Positions 36,246-46,900 of a stretch of DNA of 64,000 nt are shown here, in pieces (the stretch's first letter is position 1; each line of letters opens with the position of its first letter). Source of the DNA: Takakia lepidozioides (taxonomy: Eukaryota > Streptophyta > Takakiopsida > Takakiales > Takakiaceae); NCBI GenBank assembly GCA_030704615.1, contig CM060734.1, forward strand, positions 17,050,001 to 17,114,000, given 5' to 3'. Both the position numbers and the translations under genes were made by a program. The notes beneath the pieces were generated by a model that was not told the origin of the DNA, ran no database searches, and was given only the letters and a program-made list of their open reading frames with translations.

Positions 36246-38810
36246 CTACATCATGTCATCGGGAGGGACATCATCTTCCTCATCAAGCTCCAACTCTTGT
36301 CTATTGTCCTCATCGAAGTCACTATATTGACCCCTCTCAAGAGAGTCATGATCAGAAGCCGAATCATCATCCATATATTCATATGGCTCTTGCACGACGG
36401 GAGGGTCAATAAGAGGCAGCACAATAGGATCTTCCTCTTCTTGTACATCCTCATTGTCATCGTCATCGTCATCGTCATCCTCGTCATTATCCTCATCGTC
36501 CTCCTCCTCCGGCGCAATATTCGCATCAAACCACTTGATCTCCTCCAACATTGTTCAAGGCAATGTCTTCAATTGTCTCTATCCACGAAGCATCATCTCC
36601 CGCATCCGCATCCGCATCGGCCACCTCGGCCACCTCGTCCACCTCGGTCACTTCGGCCACTTCGGCCTCATCACCACCCCAACGGTTTGATCCCTCGCCA
36701 TGGTAAATGCATCTCCCTCTTAGCCTAGCATGCACAACCACCTTCCAATTGCCCGATCTAGTCTTGTCTTCGGAAAAAAAGACTTGTTCCATGTCCTTCG
36801 GCTGTGCAAATGGTTCATTGGAGATGCGTGTAGAGGGCGTGATCCTGGAAGTGTTGACCTGCATGAAGCCACACTCGTCAGGCAAGAGGGTTGCATTTGG
36901 GCTTGCAATGTGGGGTTGGAACCACCTCCCCTTGAAAAGAATATGGCGATGGTGATCATACTCGAGTTGCAAAATGACATCAAGCTCCCCAATATATTCA
37001 AGCTTGCTTCTCTCGGGTCGAATGTCCCTTATGCTTGACACGGAGTCTTGCCAATATGTTGCACACCGGAGTCAAATGTGGTCTTCCGACACATGTCAAG
37101 AGAACGGATGCGGAAATGACGACCATGAATCCAAATTGAGGAGAATGAAATGGCATATTGAGATGGCACTCTCGCAAGCACTTGCACTAAATGGGGCACC
37201 ACCTCGTCCACGGCCATCGCAGCATCAACTCCACTCTGGAGCCAATGGCGAAATGGTCTCAATGGCTGCATTTCCGTGGGCAAATCACCCGCCCCCGATG
37301 GGGCGTGCTCCTGGATCTGCGCCGTCCTCAGAGGCTCGCAATTCCCTTGCACATGTACGTCTCCAAATTGTACTTGCTTCCAACCGCCGTGCATTCTCAT
37401 CCACATGTCTTGCCTCCCACTCCACTATGCAAGGGGTGTTCTTCAATACAAAGTCATGTGCTTGCTCCACCTCGGTGTTCGATAGTGTCACCCTCCTTGA
37501 TTTTTTGGGCAAAACCATGTCCTTGTTCCGCACATCATCCTCTTCCTTCCACATTGGAGGGGCCTCTTTGTCCACCCTTCTCATGTACTCCGTACATAAC
37601 ACCATAGCCTCTTGCAATGTGTATCCCTCCGCCATGCTACCCTCGGGATGTGCCTTTTGCCGCACGTGTGCCTTGACCTCCTTCATGTAACGCTCTAGAA
37701 AGTACATCCACCGAGCATGAACCGGTCCGGCAATCTCCGCCTCTTCCACCAAGTGCACTACCAAATGCACTTGGATGTCAAAGAAATTAGGGGGAAGATG
37801 CATCTCCAACATACACAAGACCGTGGCTGCCTCCTCCTTCATTCGGGGAAAATCCGCCTCGTCCATCTCTTTTATGCAAAGCCAATGGAATAAATCAGCA
37901 AGTCGACAGATGGCTTTTTCGAATGCCCTCATGGAGTGTCCCTCGTATTACAATGGGAAGGATGTCTTGCAAAATGTTGTGGTAGTCATGAGATTTCAAA
38001 CCATGGATAGTGGTGGCATCTTCAAATTTGTTGCGTAGAGATGCGCCATACCCGGTCGGGGTCCGGATAGCTTGTATTGTGGTCCGCACTTGCTTGTATT
38101 CCTCCTTTGTCCAAGTCCAAGTTGGCGCCCTATACTTCCACTTGGGAGCATTGTTCACGTCCACACCATCAGCTTCAGGCCATAGTCGTGGCATACGGTT
38201 TTGGGCTTGGAGCTCTCGCCTCACACCAAGGGAATCACCGCCGTGTTTCTTCTTCCCCCCGGTTAAGTTTGCCAGTACACGAATAAATGATGAGCACATG
38301 GAAATTTCATGATGCGCAAGATCTGAGAATCCGGCACCTCCTTGATCCCATGCATATTGAGAAGAATTTCATAAACCCTGAACTCGGTGTAATTTCATAT
38401 GAATATGTCATGACATTCAATGAAATATGTGTGGTCCAATGCATTTCGGACTTGTACCTCCCAATAAGGCAACTCGTAGAAGATTTAGAGCAGGGACATG
38501 CCACACCTCTTGAGCCAGCGGTTTTTATCCAGCACCTCTTGCCACCGGGCTTTCCAAAATGACCCAGGGGAACGCACGGGTGGAGGTCTCCTCTCCACGG
38601 TCCCATCAAATAATTTCTTGTCTTTTCGTTCTCCATGGATGGTTGAGAGGAAGAAATTTCCGGTAGTTGGGATAGATCATTTTCGCAACGTTCTTCAAAT
38701 GCTTTGCATCAAGGTTAGCCGGCCCACAACATAAACATGCTGCGTACCCCTTTGTGCTTAGTCCCGGACAAACTGAAAGCCCTGCACAAAACCATGAATT
38801 TATCCATACC
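36246..38810 (-). mobile_element. CACTA (En/Spm) transposase remnant, broken by frameshifts
   Basis: Reading on the minus strand, in order: a transposase_21-type zinc segment STKGYAACLCCGPANLDAKH with HPWRTKR (about 38775-38640), then FDGTVERRPPPV one frame over. IFYELPYWE follows at about 38458-38481, then a block with RELQAQNRMPRLWPE and LKSHDYHNILQDILP (38299-37900). Next is a DUF4218-type segment EMHLPPNFFDIQVHLVVHLV and WMYFLERYMKEVK (37930-37660), followed by a DUF4216-type segment VLQLEYDHHRHILFKGRWF variant and QVFFSEDKTRSGNWKVVVH (37041-36700). A very acidic tail (runs of Asp and Glu) ends at 36246. The domain order is that of plant TNP2-type transposases. Stops and frameshifts show it is dead. 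Confidence 0.8.
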
Positions 38811-39150
38811 ATGCCATCTTGACCCTCCAGAATCAACACCTCCCATATTCGTAGAATCACACGCCCTGCTGTGACATCCAAGGTCGTAGGTGTTGTCCGT
38901 TGCAGATACATATAGTCCCCAAGGTTGAATCTCCGAACACCCGGTCGATATCCTCATCCACGTACAGTGGCATACCTCAATGTGTCTCGGTGTTGGGCAA
39001 TAGCAAGGTTCTCAAAAGCCATAGGCATGACTCTCTTGAACAACTCTGCCCGCTGGTCACACGCTTGTGTCCACACATCCGGATCATCATGATTGAGGAC
39101 TACTGCAGCCTTCCTGTGAACAGATGCAGGCAAATCTGGCTCTCGGCCAA
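38806..39150 (-). mobile_element. Ty3/gypsy integrase C-terminal fragment fused in frame to the CACTA remnant
   Basis: The minus-strand frame contains FENLAIAQHRDTLRYATVRG, one TGA stop, GYRPGVRRF, GDYMYLQRTTPTTLDVTAGR and VLILEGQDGMVW. This is the end of the integrase and the following SH3-like region of a plant gypsy polyprotein. The same reading frame then runs straight into the CACTA transposase zinc segment around 38806. The fragment is short and lacks the rest of pol and LTRs. Confidence 0.7.
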
Positions 39151-39639
39151 AGAGAAAAAAATAAGGCGAGAACGAGGCAAGTTGTCGCGGCCCTTTGCCT
39201 TGAGGGCAGGGGGGCGGGACACAAGAGGGGCTGCCTCTGTGGTGGGGGCAGTGGCAATAATAGGTATGGGGGCTGAAGCACCCTTGAGTGCCCAAGGCAC
39301 TTAAGGAGGCAGAAGCACTCACTAGGTGGAGCCCCGCACACGGGGTTGCGGTGGGGGTGGTTCCACGAGGGGTGGTGGTAACTTAGTGGTCTTAGTGGGG
39401 GTGGCATAGGACTCACCATGGGGCGGAGACCTTGTGGTGGGACTCGTGGGGAGTCTTGGGACTCATCACGGTCCATTGGGGCCGTGGTGGGTGGGCCCAG
39501 ACTCACCGCGACTCATCACCCTCTTGATCCATAGACTTTAGAAAATTGGGACATGTGCGATGGAAGACCAAGCGATGATCTTGTTGAGATAGATACTTGT
39601 CAGCTATCCGGTGTTAGAGGGACCTAATCACCAGCTAGG

Positions 39640-39680
39640 GGGGCGATTGTGACATAGCTTTCTAGGATTGTGTGCTTTAG
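39640..39680 (+). other. Possible polypurine tract and LTR start
   Basis: AGCTAGGGGGGCGAT directly followed by TGTGACATAGC (from 39649) looks like the polypurine tract and 5' TG of a gypsy 3' LTR. No matching second LTR, LTR end or pol gene on this strand was found, so this remains a suggestion. Confidence 0.25.
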
Positions 39681-39689
39681 AACATGTGG

Positions 39690-42665
39690 TGGACAACAAT
39701 GTATATTCTGGCACGATGCTTAGATGCACGATATCTCGCTCCCATCTTGTTCCTCATTGCAGCTGATGGACTGAGCTATCTCATGGATAAAAGAAACAAT
39801 TTTTTGGGCTTGATCATACCCAACCCTGTTGATGACTTCCTCTCCTCTTCGATTAAATCCTTGTTGTATGCGGATGACACTACACTCTTCATCAACAATA
39901 GCTTGAGTTCAAATGTTAACTCGGTGCTTGACTCACTATGAGCCTTCTGTGAAGCCTCAGGTCTGAGCATTAGTTGGAGCAAGTCTGTAGGGCTGCTGAG
40001 TATCATTTCAGACTCCTCCTCAGCGCAACATTGTGACACTTGGGGGACGGATCTGGGCCTGAGATGGCTCAAAGATGGGGAAACTCACGAGCTGCTGGGA
40101 CACCTGATTGGCAACAACCTCAACAATGACCTCCGTGTCTCAGCAGTGATGTCCAAACTCAAAAGGAGGCTCTCCTTCTGCTGTTCGGTACATCTCTCTA
40201 TCATTGGAAGGGTAATAATTGTGAATCAGGTCCTGGAAGCCTCTATGTGGTTCGTTTCTGCGGTTTGGTCCCCGGGCTCTTCAATTATTAAGCAGATTAA
40301 ATCCCTCATGAGGAATTTTATTTGGGGTGCCTCTGTAGATTCACCCAAAAAAAGGGCTCTAGTTAGCTGGGATGTGTTTCCGCGGTAATGACGTCAGCTT
40401 AATTCCAAGCATGTTTCCCTTCACAAACATGGCAGTTCGCTAAGGGTTAGGGTTAGGGTTTGTCGTGTTTGTCGTGTTTGCTGTGTTTGTCGATTTGTCG
40501 TGTTTGTTGTGTTTCCGCGGTAATGGGTGCTCATCCACGGAAATACACCCTGCATCTTCCCCCATTCTCGTACCACGTGGACTGGGCTCACGTCAGGCTC
40601 TTGGGCTCACAGGCTCTTGGGCTCACGTGGCTAGGCTCACACTCTAGCATTCCCTAGCTGGGATCAGCTTTGTCAAAAGAAAAAGTATGGTGGCTTGGGA
40701 GTCCTGGATCCACAAAAGCAAATCAATGCCCTCCTTGCAAAGTGGGTTCCTGATTGACCCATCTCTCTAGCCCGTGGAGCCGTCTGGTCAGGCATCATAT
40801 TGCTGCCGCCACGCCAAAAACCTGCCCTAAATGGCCTCATTCATTGAGATGGTTGGTGCAGGGGGAGCATACAAACACTAAACCAGGTGTGGGTTCTTAG
40901 GCATGGCAATCTATTTGGTGTGCATGGTGTAAGCTCCGACCGTTCCTCTTTCAATCTAAACCAACATCATTCCATGAAGTTCTCAAGCAGCCTCTCTTTG
41001 GGAATTATAACAGAGACTCGGGAGCTCTGATCTCATGCTCCAAGCGTTGGGCTGAATGGGAAGCAGCCGGGCTTTCACATCTGCTACACTTTTGGGATAA
41101 TTCCTCCAACTCCCTGCTTTCAGTTTCTTCTGTGGCGGAAGGTTTTTCACAGAGAAGAATTGCTTTAGGATGGGACTCTGTGGTGGGCGATCTGCCTCAA
41201 TGCTGGACAGATTTGCTGTCTCAGCCACACCTTAACAAGCTGCCAGGCTGGTTCGGCTGGTCTGTGGGAAAGGATCTTAAGGCATTCTTTGCAATCTCCT
41301 CTTGCAGTAATATCCTCTCTGGCATATGCTTTAAGGTCAGGAGATTTTCTTTTTGCCCCGGAGGTGACCCAAGTGCCTGATAGTAGCTCCCTATTTGAAA
41401 TCAGAGTTTTCTGCTTTCTCTGGGGGAAGCCCAGCCCCACACCTCCTCCTGAGCTTCAACATTACAATGGTGCATTCTACTGGTTTGTATCAGCCCCCCT
41501 GAAGCTACTACAATTTGATCCTGGGGAGTGGGCATGGATGAACAAGAAACATGATCCCTTCTTTAGCTATACTGTAAAGATGGGATATTCCCTGCAGTCA
41601 CCAAAGAGGAGTTTTGACAAAAAGTGGAACGCTAAGTGGGCTCATTTTCCTGGTCCAACAACAGCTTGGAAACTGGTCTGGACTGATGTTTGGAAAAAAC
41701 ACAGAGCTACCAAGGTGGCTGCTTTTCTTTGGAAGATAGCCAACAGAATAGTGCCAGTGGCTGCTATGTTTCCTGATTCGACTAACACTTGTGCTACATG
41801 CATGTTGGCTGCTCATGAGAGCCTGGAGCACTGCCTTGTGGAATGCCCTTGCGCAGGCTGTTTGGGTTAAGGCTTTTGCCTTCTACTCCATCTGGAATCG
41901 CAATCTCACCTACTCTACTTCTGCTCAATTGCTGAACATTAAGCATCGTGTTAGATTCTGCTCTTGCCCAGTGTGGGAATCGATTAGAGGGATCATTCTT
42001 TGGAATATTTGGAAAATGCGATGTGCTGTGGTTTTTCAAAATGTAAGGCCCTGTTTGCAGAAAGTGTTGTATTGGGCTCACTCAGACCTAGTGTCTGAGG
42101 CAAGGAAAGCGTGGCTTGTTGTTGTGACAGCTCTTCCCAAGTGCAGCAACTCGAGGAGGGAACATCTCCTTGCTTCCTTTGACGATTCCTGGGGGAAACA
42201 CTACGTCTTCTGCAGGAGAATTTCTGACATTCAGATCGTGTGGGAAGACTCTTTCCCAGCCTGCTGGAAGTGACATTAGCTCTAAGCCCTCCCCTTCGGA
42301 GGCTGAAGATTCGGATATCAACCGGAGACATAAGCGTAGTGGCTCTAGGAAAGATAGATCCAAGGTGCATCTATCCTTTGAGGCTCCTAAGCGCAAAAGG
42401 GGTAGTTCGTAGAATTGGGTTGCCTCTTTTGATTCCAATCTCTCTCCTGCTTACTGTAGACCATCTCGAAGCTGCTCGCTTCCTATCTGATTCTTTCTTA
42501 CTTCTTAAGCTTCTTGTTTCCTCCCCCTTGGTTTATTTGGCACGAAGTGGAACCTCCTTACTCAGCCTTCATGGCTTATCTGTAAGGTTATTTTTTCCTT
42601 ACTTAATAAAGTTTTCTAGGGCTACAATCCCCCTGTTCCCAAAAAAATAAAAAATAAAAAAATCC
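39690..42665 (+). mobile_element. 5'-truncated LINE with reverse-transcriptase C-terminal half and poly(A) tail
   Basis: The + strand encodes the later part of a non-LTR reverse transcriptase. It begins just before LAPILFLIAADGLSYLMD, followed by the catalytic YADDT box (about 39868-39882), AFCEASGLSISWSKS, MSKLKRRLSFC and RNFIWG, and after an insertion KKKYGGLGVLD. The zinc-binding region lies near 41630-41865 (WKKHRATKVAAFLWKIANRI, CATCMLAAHESLEHCLVECP). A 3' untranslated region follows with AATAAAG at 42604 and an A-rich tail (AAAAAAATAAAAAATAAAAA) at 42643-42661. The truncated 5' end, missing the endonuclease and the first part of the RT, is typical of incomplete target-primed reverse transcription. 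Several stops and frameshifts make it inactive. Confidence 0.8.
40374..40664. mobile_element. 291-bp insertion in the LINE, flanked by a 10-bp duplication
   Basis: The LINE frame ends at LVSWD and resumes at QLCQKKKYGG across this insert. TAGCTGGGAT occurs at both borders (40364-40373 and 40655-40664), as expected for a target-site duplication. The insert contains plant telomere-like repeats (GGGTTAGGGTTAGGGTTTG, near 40444), a TGTTTGTCG array, a repeated GTGTTTCCGCGGTAATG, and repeats of GGGCTCACG. No terminal inverted repeats or genes were seen, so the class is unknown. Confidence 0.65.
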
Positions 42666-42669
42666 CTAG

Positions 42670-43780
42670 CATGCGAACGAAGGACAGCCGGCTGCATCGC
42701 AGTTGGTGGGCGATTGCTGTGCTGCGGTGGGCTTGAAAGGGGGTGGGAGTGTGAGGGGCGGAGTGATTTGAGCTCAAACACACGCACTCTTGCTGCTGCC
42801 AGATTGTCCATCTGGCTATGGCGGCAGGGATGCGACTGCAATTGGGTGCAATTCAAGCTGTCGTTGCATAGAGGAGGGGATGGCGCATGAGGGACGGGAG
42901 TGCACAAGGGTGGTTAATCTGTCGAATTTGTAAGCAAGGTGAGGGAGATGAACGTATGAGCTCAGCAGGAGTAGTAGAGTTCTGCATGGATCTAGAAGCT
43001 GTGGTGCTGAATATTCGGGTGTGGTGCCTTGCTTGTGCAGACCGTGCATATTGAGAAGCTTGAGCGGACCATGAACGGCAGTGGGGCAGAGAATGGGTTC
43101 GAAATTGTACACGGCATTTAAATCCAATGCTGGTGAAGCAAATGCTGACAGAGACAGAGACACAGTGTCCCAACGTAATGGGGAGGTAAGGAGCACTGCA
43201 TGTAAGGTAGGAGGAAATATCTTTTGAACGGCAGGTTTAATAAGTGTGTACGAGTGTTTGAAGATTCTCACACAGAAAGCAACCAAGTTATGGGAATTCA
43301 GGGTGGAAGCAGAGACACTGAAGTCAAGGGAGAGACGAGGAATGTCGGTAGGCAGTTAACGGGATGTATCTGTTGCTGATTTGCAATAAATATAAGTGTG
43401 GTCGAAATGTAAGTCTCAAGTCTGAGTGTTTTCAGGTGAGGCCACGGCAACGGATCAGCAAGCTGCAGGCCATTGAAGACTGCAAAGTTTCTGCAAAGAG
43501 ATTCGATGGCATCGTGGAAGGGAACAGGTGGATGGATATCCGGACCCTTTGAGGATTTATTACCTGATATATGAGTGCAGTTCATCCTTCCCAATCAACA
43601 CAGTTGGGGAGAGTACGGGTTTGTTGTACTCTATAGTGATTTTCTACATGCTGTCATTTTACGGAAAGATGACTTTTTTGTAGAGCTTTCTTCCACAACA
43701 AAGAGTTGCACACCTTGCGGCCAAGTGGCCTATAATCCCCTTAAACGATTGCTAATGGGATGTCTACATGTAAGCTAGGA
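42670..43780. other. Intergenic stretch upstream of the ATXR7-like gene
   Basis: No gene is supported. The minus-strand frames at 42816-43286 have the same Leu/Pro/His/Ser-rich, motif-free look as the frames in the 19.5-26.7 kb block and may be related repeat DNA. A promoter or leader exon for the ATXR7-like gene could lie here, but no TATA box or splice donor can be assigned confidently. Confidence 0.4.
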
Positions 43781-43916
43781 TGTGCAATGTTTACTGTGGT
43801 CAGGGGGTGGGCGAAAAAGTAGGAGGTATCATGCTCTATTTGATTTCGCCACTACTCATATTATTGCCCCCAACCAAACTCTCCTGCATGCCTGCATTTG
43901 GAAATGTAGACAGAAG

Positions 43917-46900
43917 ATGGAGAATGTATCTCTCAGCTTTCAGAGCGAGGGAGATAGTGTGATGGCTGAGCCAACACCATCGACTTATGGAAGGCAGGAT
44001 ATGGCTGTATCTCTTATGCAAGACCACAGCGCTGAGCTCCACCAACTCAGCAATGATGGGTCCCCACACTGTGGTTGGAAATCTGACAGGTCACTGGGTA
44101 CTGAGACAGGCAAACATTTGGGTATATCAGAAGGCCGGGAAGCTAGAAGTGTCCATGGATGGTCCCTTGGTAGTGAGCAACGCAGGGATGTTTTACTGGA
44201 GCCCTGCCAGCCTCCTGAAGGTCGAGGGTGTCCGGAATTGATCTTTACCCAAGAGCTGAACCTGAGGAGAGCTGGGCACGGGGGAACTGCTGATAGTCAT
44301 CTGGACCAAAATGTCTTTGAGGCTCGAGGAGGATTTAAGCACACCATGACTGTTTCTTCCGTCTCTGAGCCACGCCACCCTAGTAAAGGAGTTCCCACAA
44401 CATCAGAAGGTCGGGAGGCTAGAAATGTCCACGGATGGTCCCTCGGGAGTGAGCAACGCAGGGATGTGTCACTGGAGCCCTGCCAGCCTCCTGAAGGTCA
44501 AGGGTGTCCGGAATCGAATTCTACCCAAGAGTTGAACTTGAAGAGAGCTGGGCATGGGGGAACTGCAGATAATCTTCTGGGCCAGAATGTCTCTGAGGCT
44601 GGAGGAGAAATTCAGCACAGCATGATTGTTTCTTCCATCTCTGAGCCACGCCACCCTAGTAAAGGAGTTCCCAGCACAGAATCAAAGTCTGTGAGGGACA
44701 ATAAGCCAGGCTCAAAGGTCGGTGGCCTGGTCAGGAGTTCAGGTGGGACTCCTGAGCCCTGCCGATCAAGCAAAGGATCGTCTGATGAGGAGATGAATTT
44801 CGAAGGAGAATCAGACCGAAGGAAAGATGGCTCTGGCAAACAGCTAGGAAGCACTGACAGTTGGGCACATCTGGAGGTCAGTGAGAGGGTCCAGTGGGGA
44901 AAGAAAATGCCAGTCTCCTTCACACCAGAGCTTGTCACACCAGAGCTTCACCTATCTGTGGAAGAAGACTATGACGAACTCAATTTTGTTGGAGTGTCAG
45001 GCTCAGAAGTTACGGGCTCTAGAAGACACACAACATCTGAGGAGGGTGGGGGGCATCTCGAGATGAATGGGGGGGTGAGGGGCAGCAAGCAAGGCCAGGC
45101 TCTTTCTTTTATGCCTCCAAGGACAGACAAGCCCCTTCAGCCTTGTAGAGAAGGGGTCATGAGTAGAGAGCCTCGAGTTGGTGTGGAGTTGGGTGCAAAG
45201 GGTGCTGGTGGTAGGTACGATGAAAGATCTGACGATGGATGGGTGTATCAGAACGGGGCCAAAAGCTTTAGTAAGCCCTGCACACTGGAGCATTTGAAAA
45301 GAGGTTTGGCAGGACAGTATATTAGCAGTGACCTCCTGGTGTACCATGTGAGATCAGGTGTGTACAGCAGGCCAGTCACTTTGAAGCAAGCCCTTGAAAA
45401 TTTAGAGTCTTCCTCTCCAATTGTGATGGATCAATTGCGGAAGCCAAAGTCTGTGGTCCAGCAGGAGACCTCAACACGAATGGTTGTGGATGGTCAGGAT
45501 TCATGTAAGCAGAAGTCCCGCCCTCAGGGCTCTCAGAGGTCTCTTTCACTTCACTCGGTGGTTGTTTCACAACAGGGTGATGCTCGGGTACCTGTGGATA
45601 TTTGTTCAAATTCCATCAGCAGCAGTCCTGGAGTACCCCCCTTGGACCCTGTGTGGAACCCCGTCTTGGGGTCTCCATATCCCCCTTCAAGCAAGGGGTG
45701 GGCTCCAACAGAGTCTGTTGGCTTCCGTTATCCATCTCAGAGTATGGATATTGCAGCATGGAGATCAAGCACACCAGTGCATAGCGGCCAAGCTCCCAGA
45801 AGATTGTCAACAGGGGTTTTGCCAGTATCACAAGAACCAGCAGGCACTCCTGGAGCGGCAATCCCTGTGGCTATGCACCAGGCAGTACCCCCACGGGATT
45901 GGAGATATCAGATCACTCACCCAGCCTTCTGCCCTCCATATATACAGACAGGACGAGGGCTTGTTAGCAGTGGTATGCTGTCCAAAGAACAGGTATGGTC
46001 TGCCTACTGCACCAACAAATTTGGTGGACTGCCCAGCCAGTCTCCAATGTTGAAAAGGATTCTTAGCATGTCACTTGCTAAATAAGTTGCTAAAGCAAAA
46101 TTTGATGTTCTGGTATTCACTGGTGCATGCACACGTGGATGTGCACCTGCAGTATTTCTTACTTTTTCATGTACTCATAGTTGCATTCGGGAGTGGGCAC
46201 CCAAGATGAAAAGATTTTGTCCCTTGGATTATAGGCCTCATCAATGACACTCTGTTGCAAGTCTTAACTGATTTGGTGGTTCAGGTGTGGATGGAGTACT
46301 GCTGGAAATATGAAGGTGATGATAAAAATATGAAAGGTCCTTTTTCCCTTTCCCAGCTATGGGGCTGGTACTATGCATCCCAGCTTTATGGTTCTCTCAA
46401 GGTGTGTCATCATTGTCTTATATCTTTATGGATTAAAGACTTTGTTGGTTTCTTCTTAAGTTGGAGCTGTATCTTGGAGCCCTTGCCATTCCCAATTAAG
46501 ATACTAGCCCAGTAGGTGAGGGTCAGTCATTTCTAAAGCACCAGCATGGGAATCATTGAACCCCTGATGTGGTGCAATTCATTTCACTGCTATTAGTAGT
46601 CTTCAAGCTTGCTAAAAACAATCTCTTACATGCTGCAGATTTGCCACTTCGGGGCCATGGTGGAGCCCATGCCTTTGGATAAGCTATTGGTATTAGCGGA
46701 AATGGGCACAATATCTGATCACTTACAGGCAAATAACCAGAGCTGTCCAGAGCAGGGGGGTGACAACACCACTGCTAACAGTACCACTTTGAGAGGCCCA
46801 AGAGCTAATGCTCTAGATTTTCTGCAGCAGAAGCTTCATGCGGCAGCCATGGAAGCTGCTCTCAGAGGCTTTCTTGATGCAGTCGTCAGCCAGCCACTTC

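Noticed and set aside
36297-36728. Plus-strand frame rich in Ile, Val and Ser with apparent membrane character
   Set aside because: It is the antisense of the acidic Asp/Glu tail of the CACTA transposase remnant.
43782-43916. 45 codons upstream of the chosen ATXR7-like start
   Set aside because: The frame opens with GTG and has no ATG before 43917. These codons may be leader or part of an upstream intron-exon border, so they were left out.
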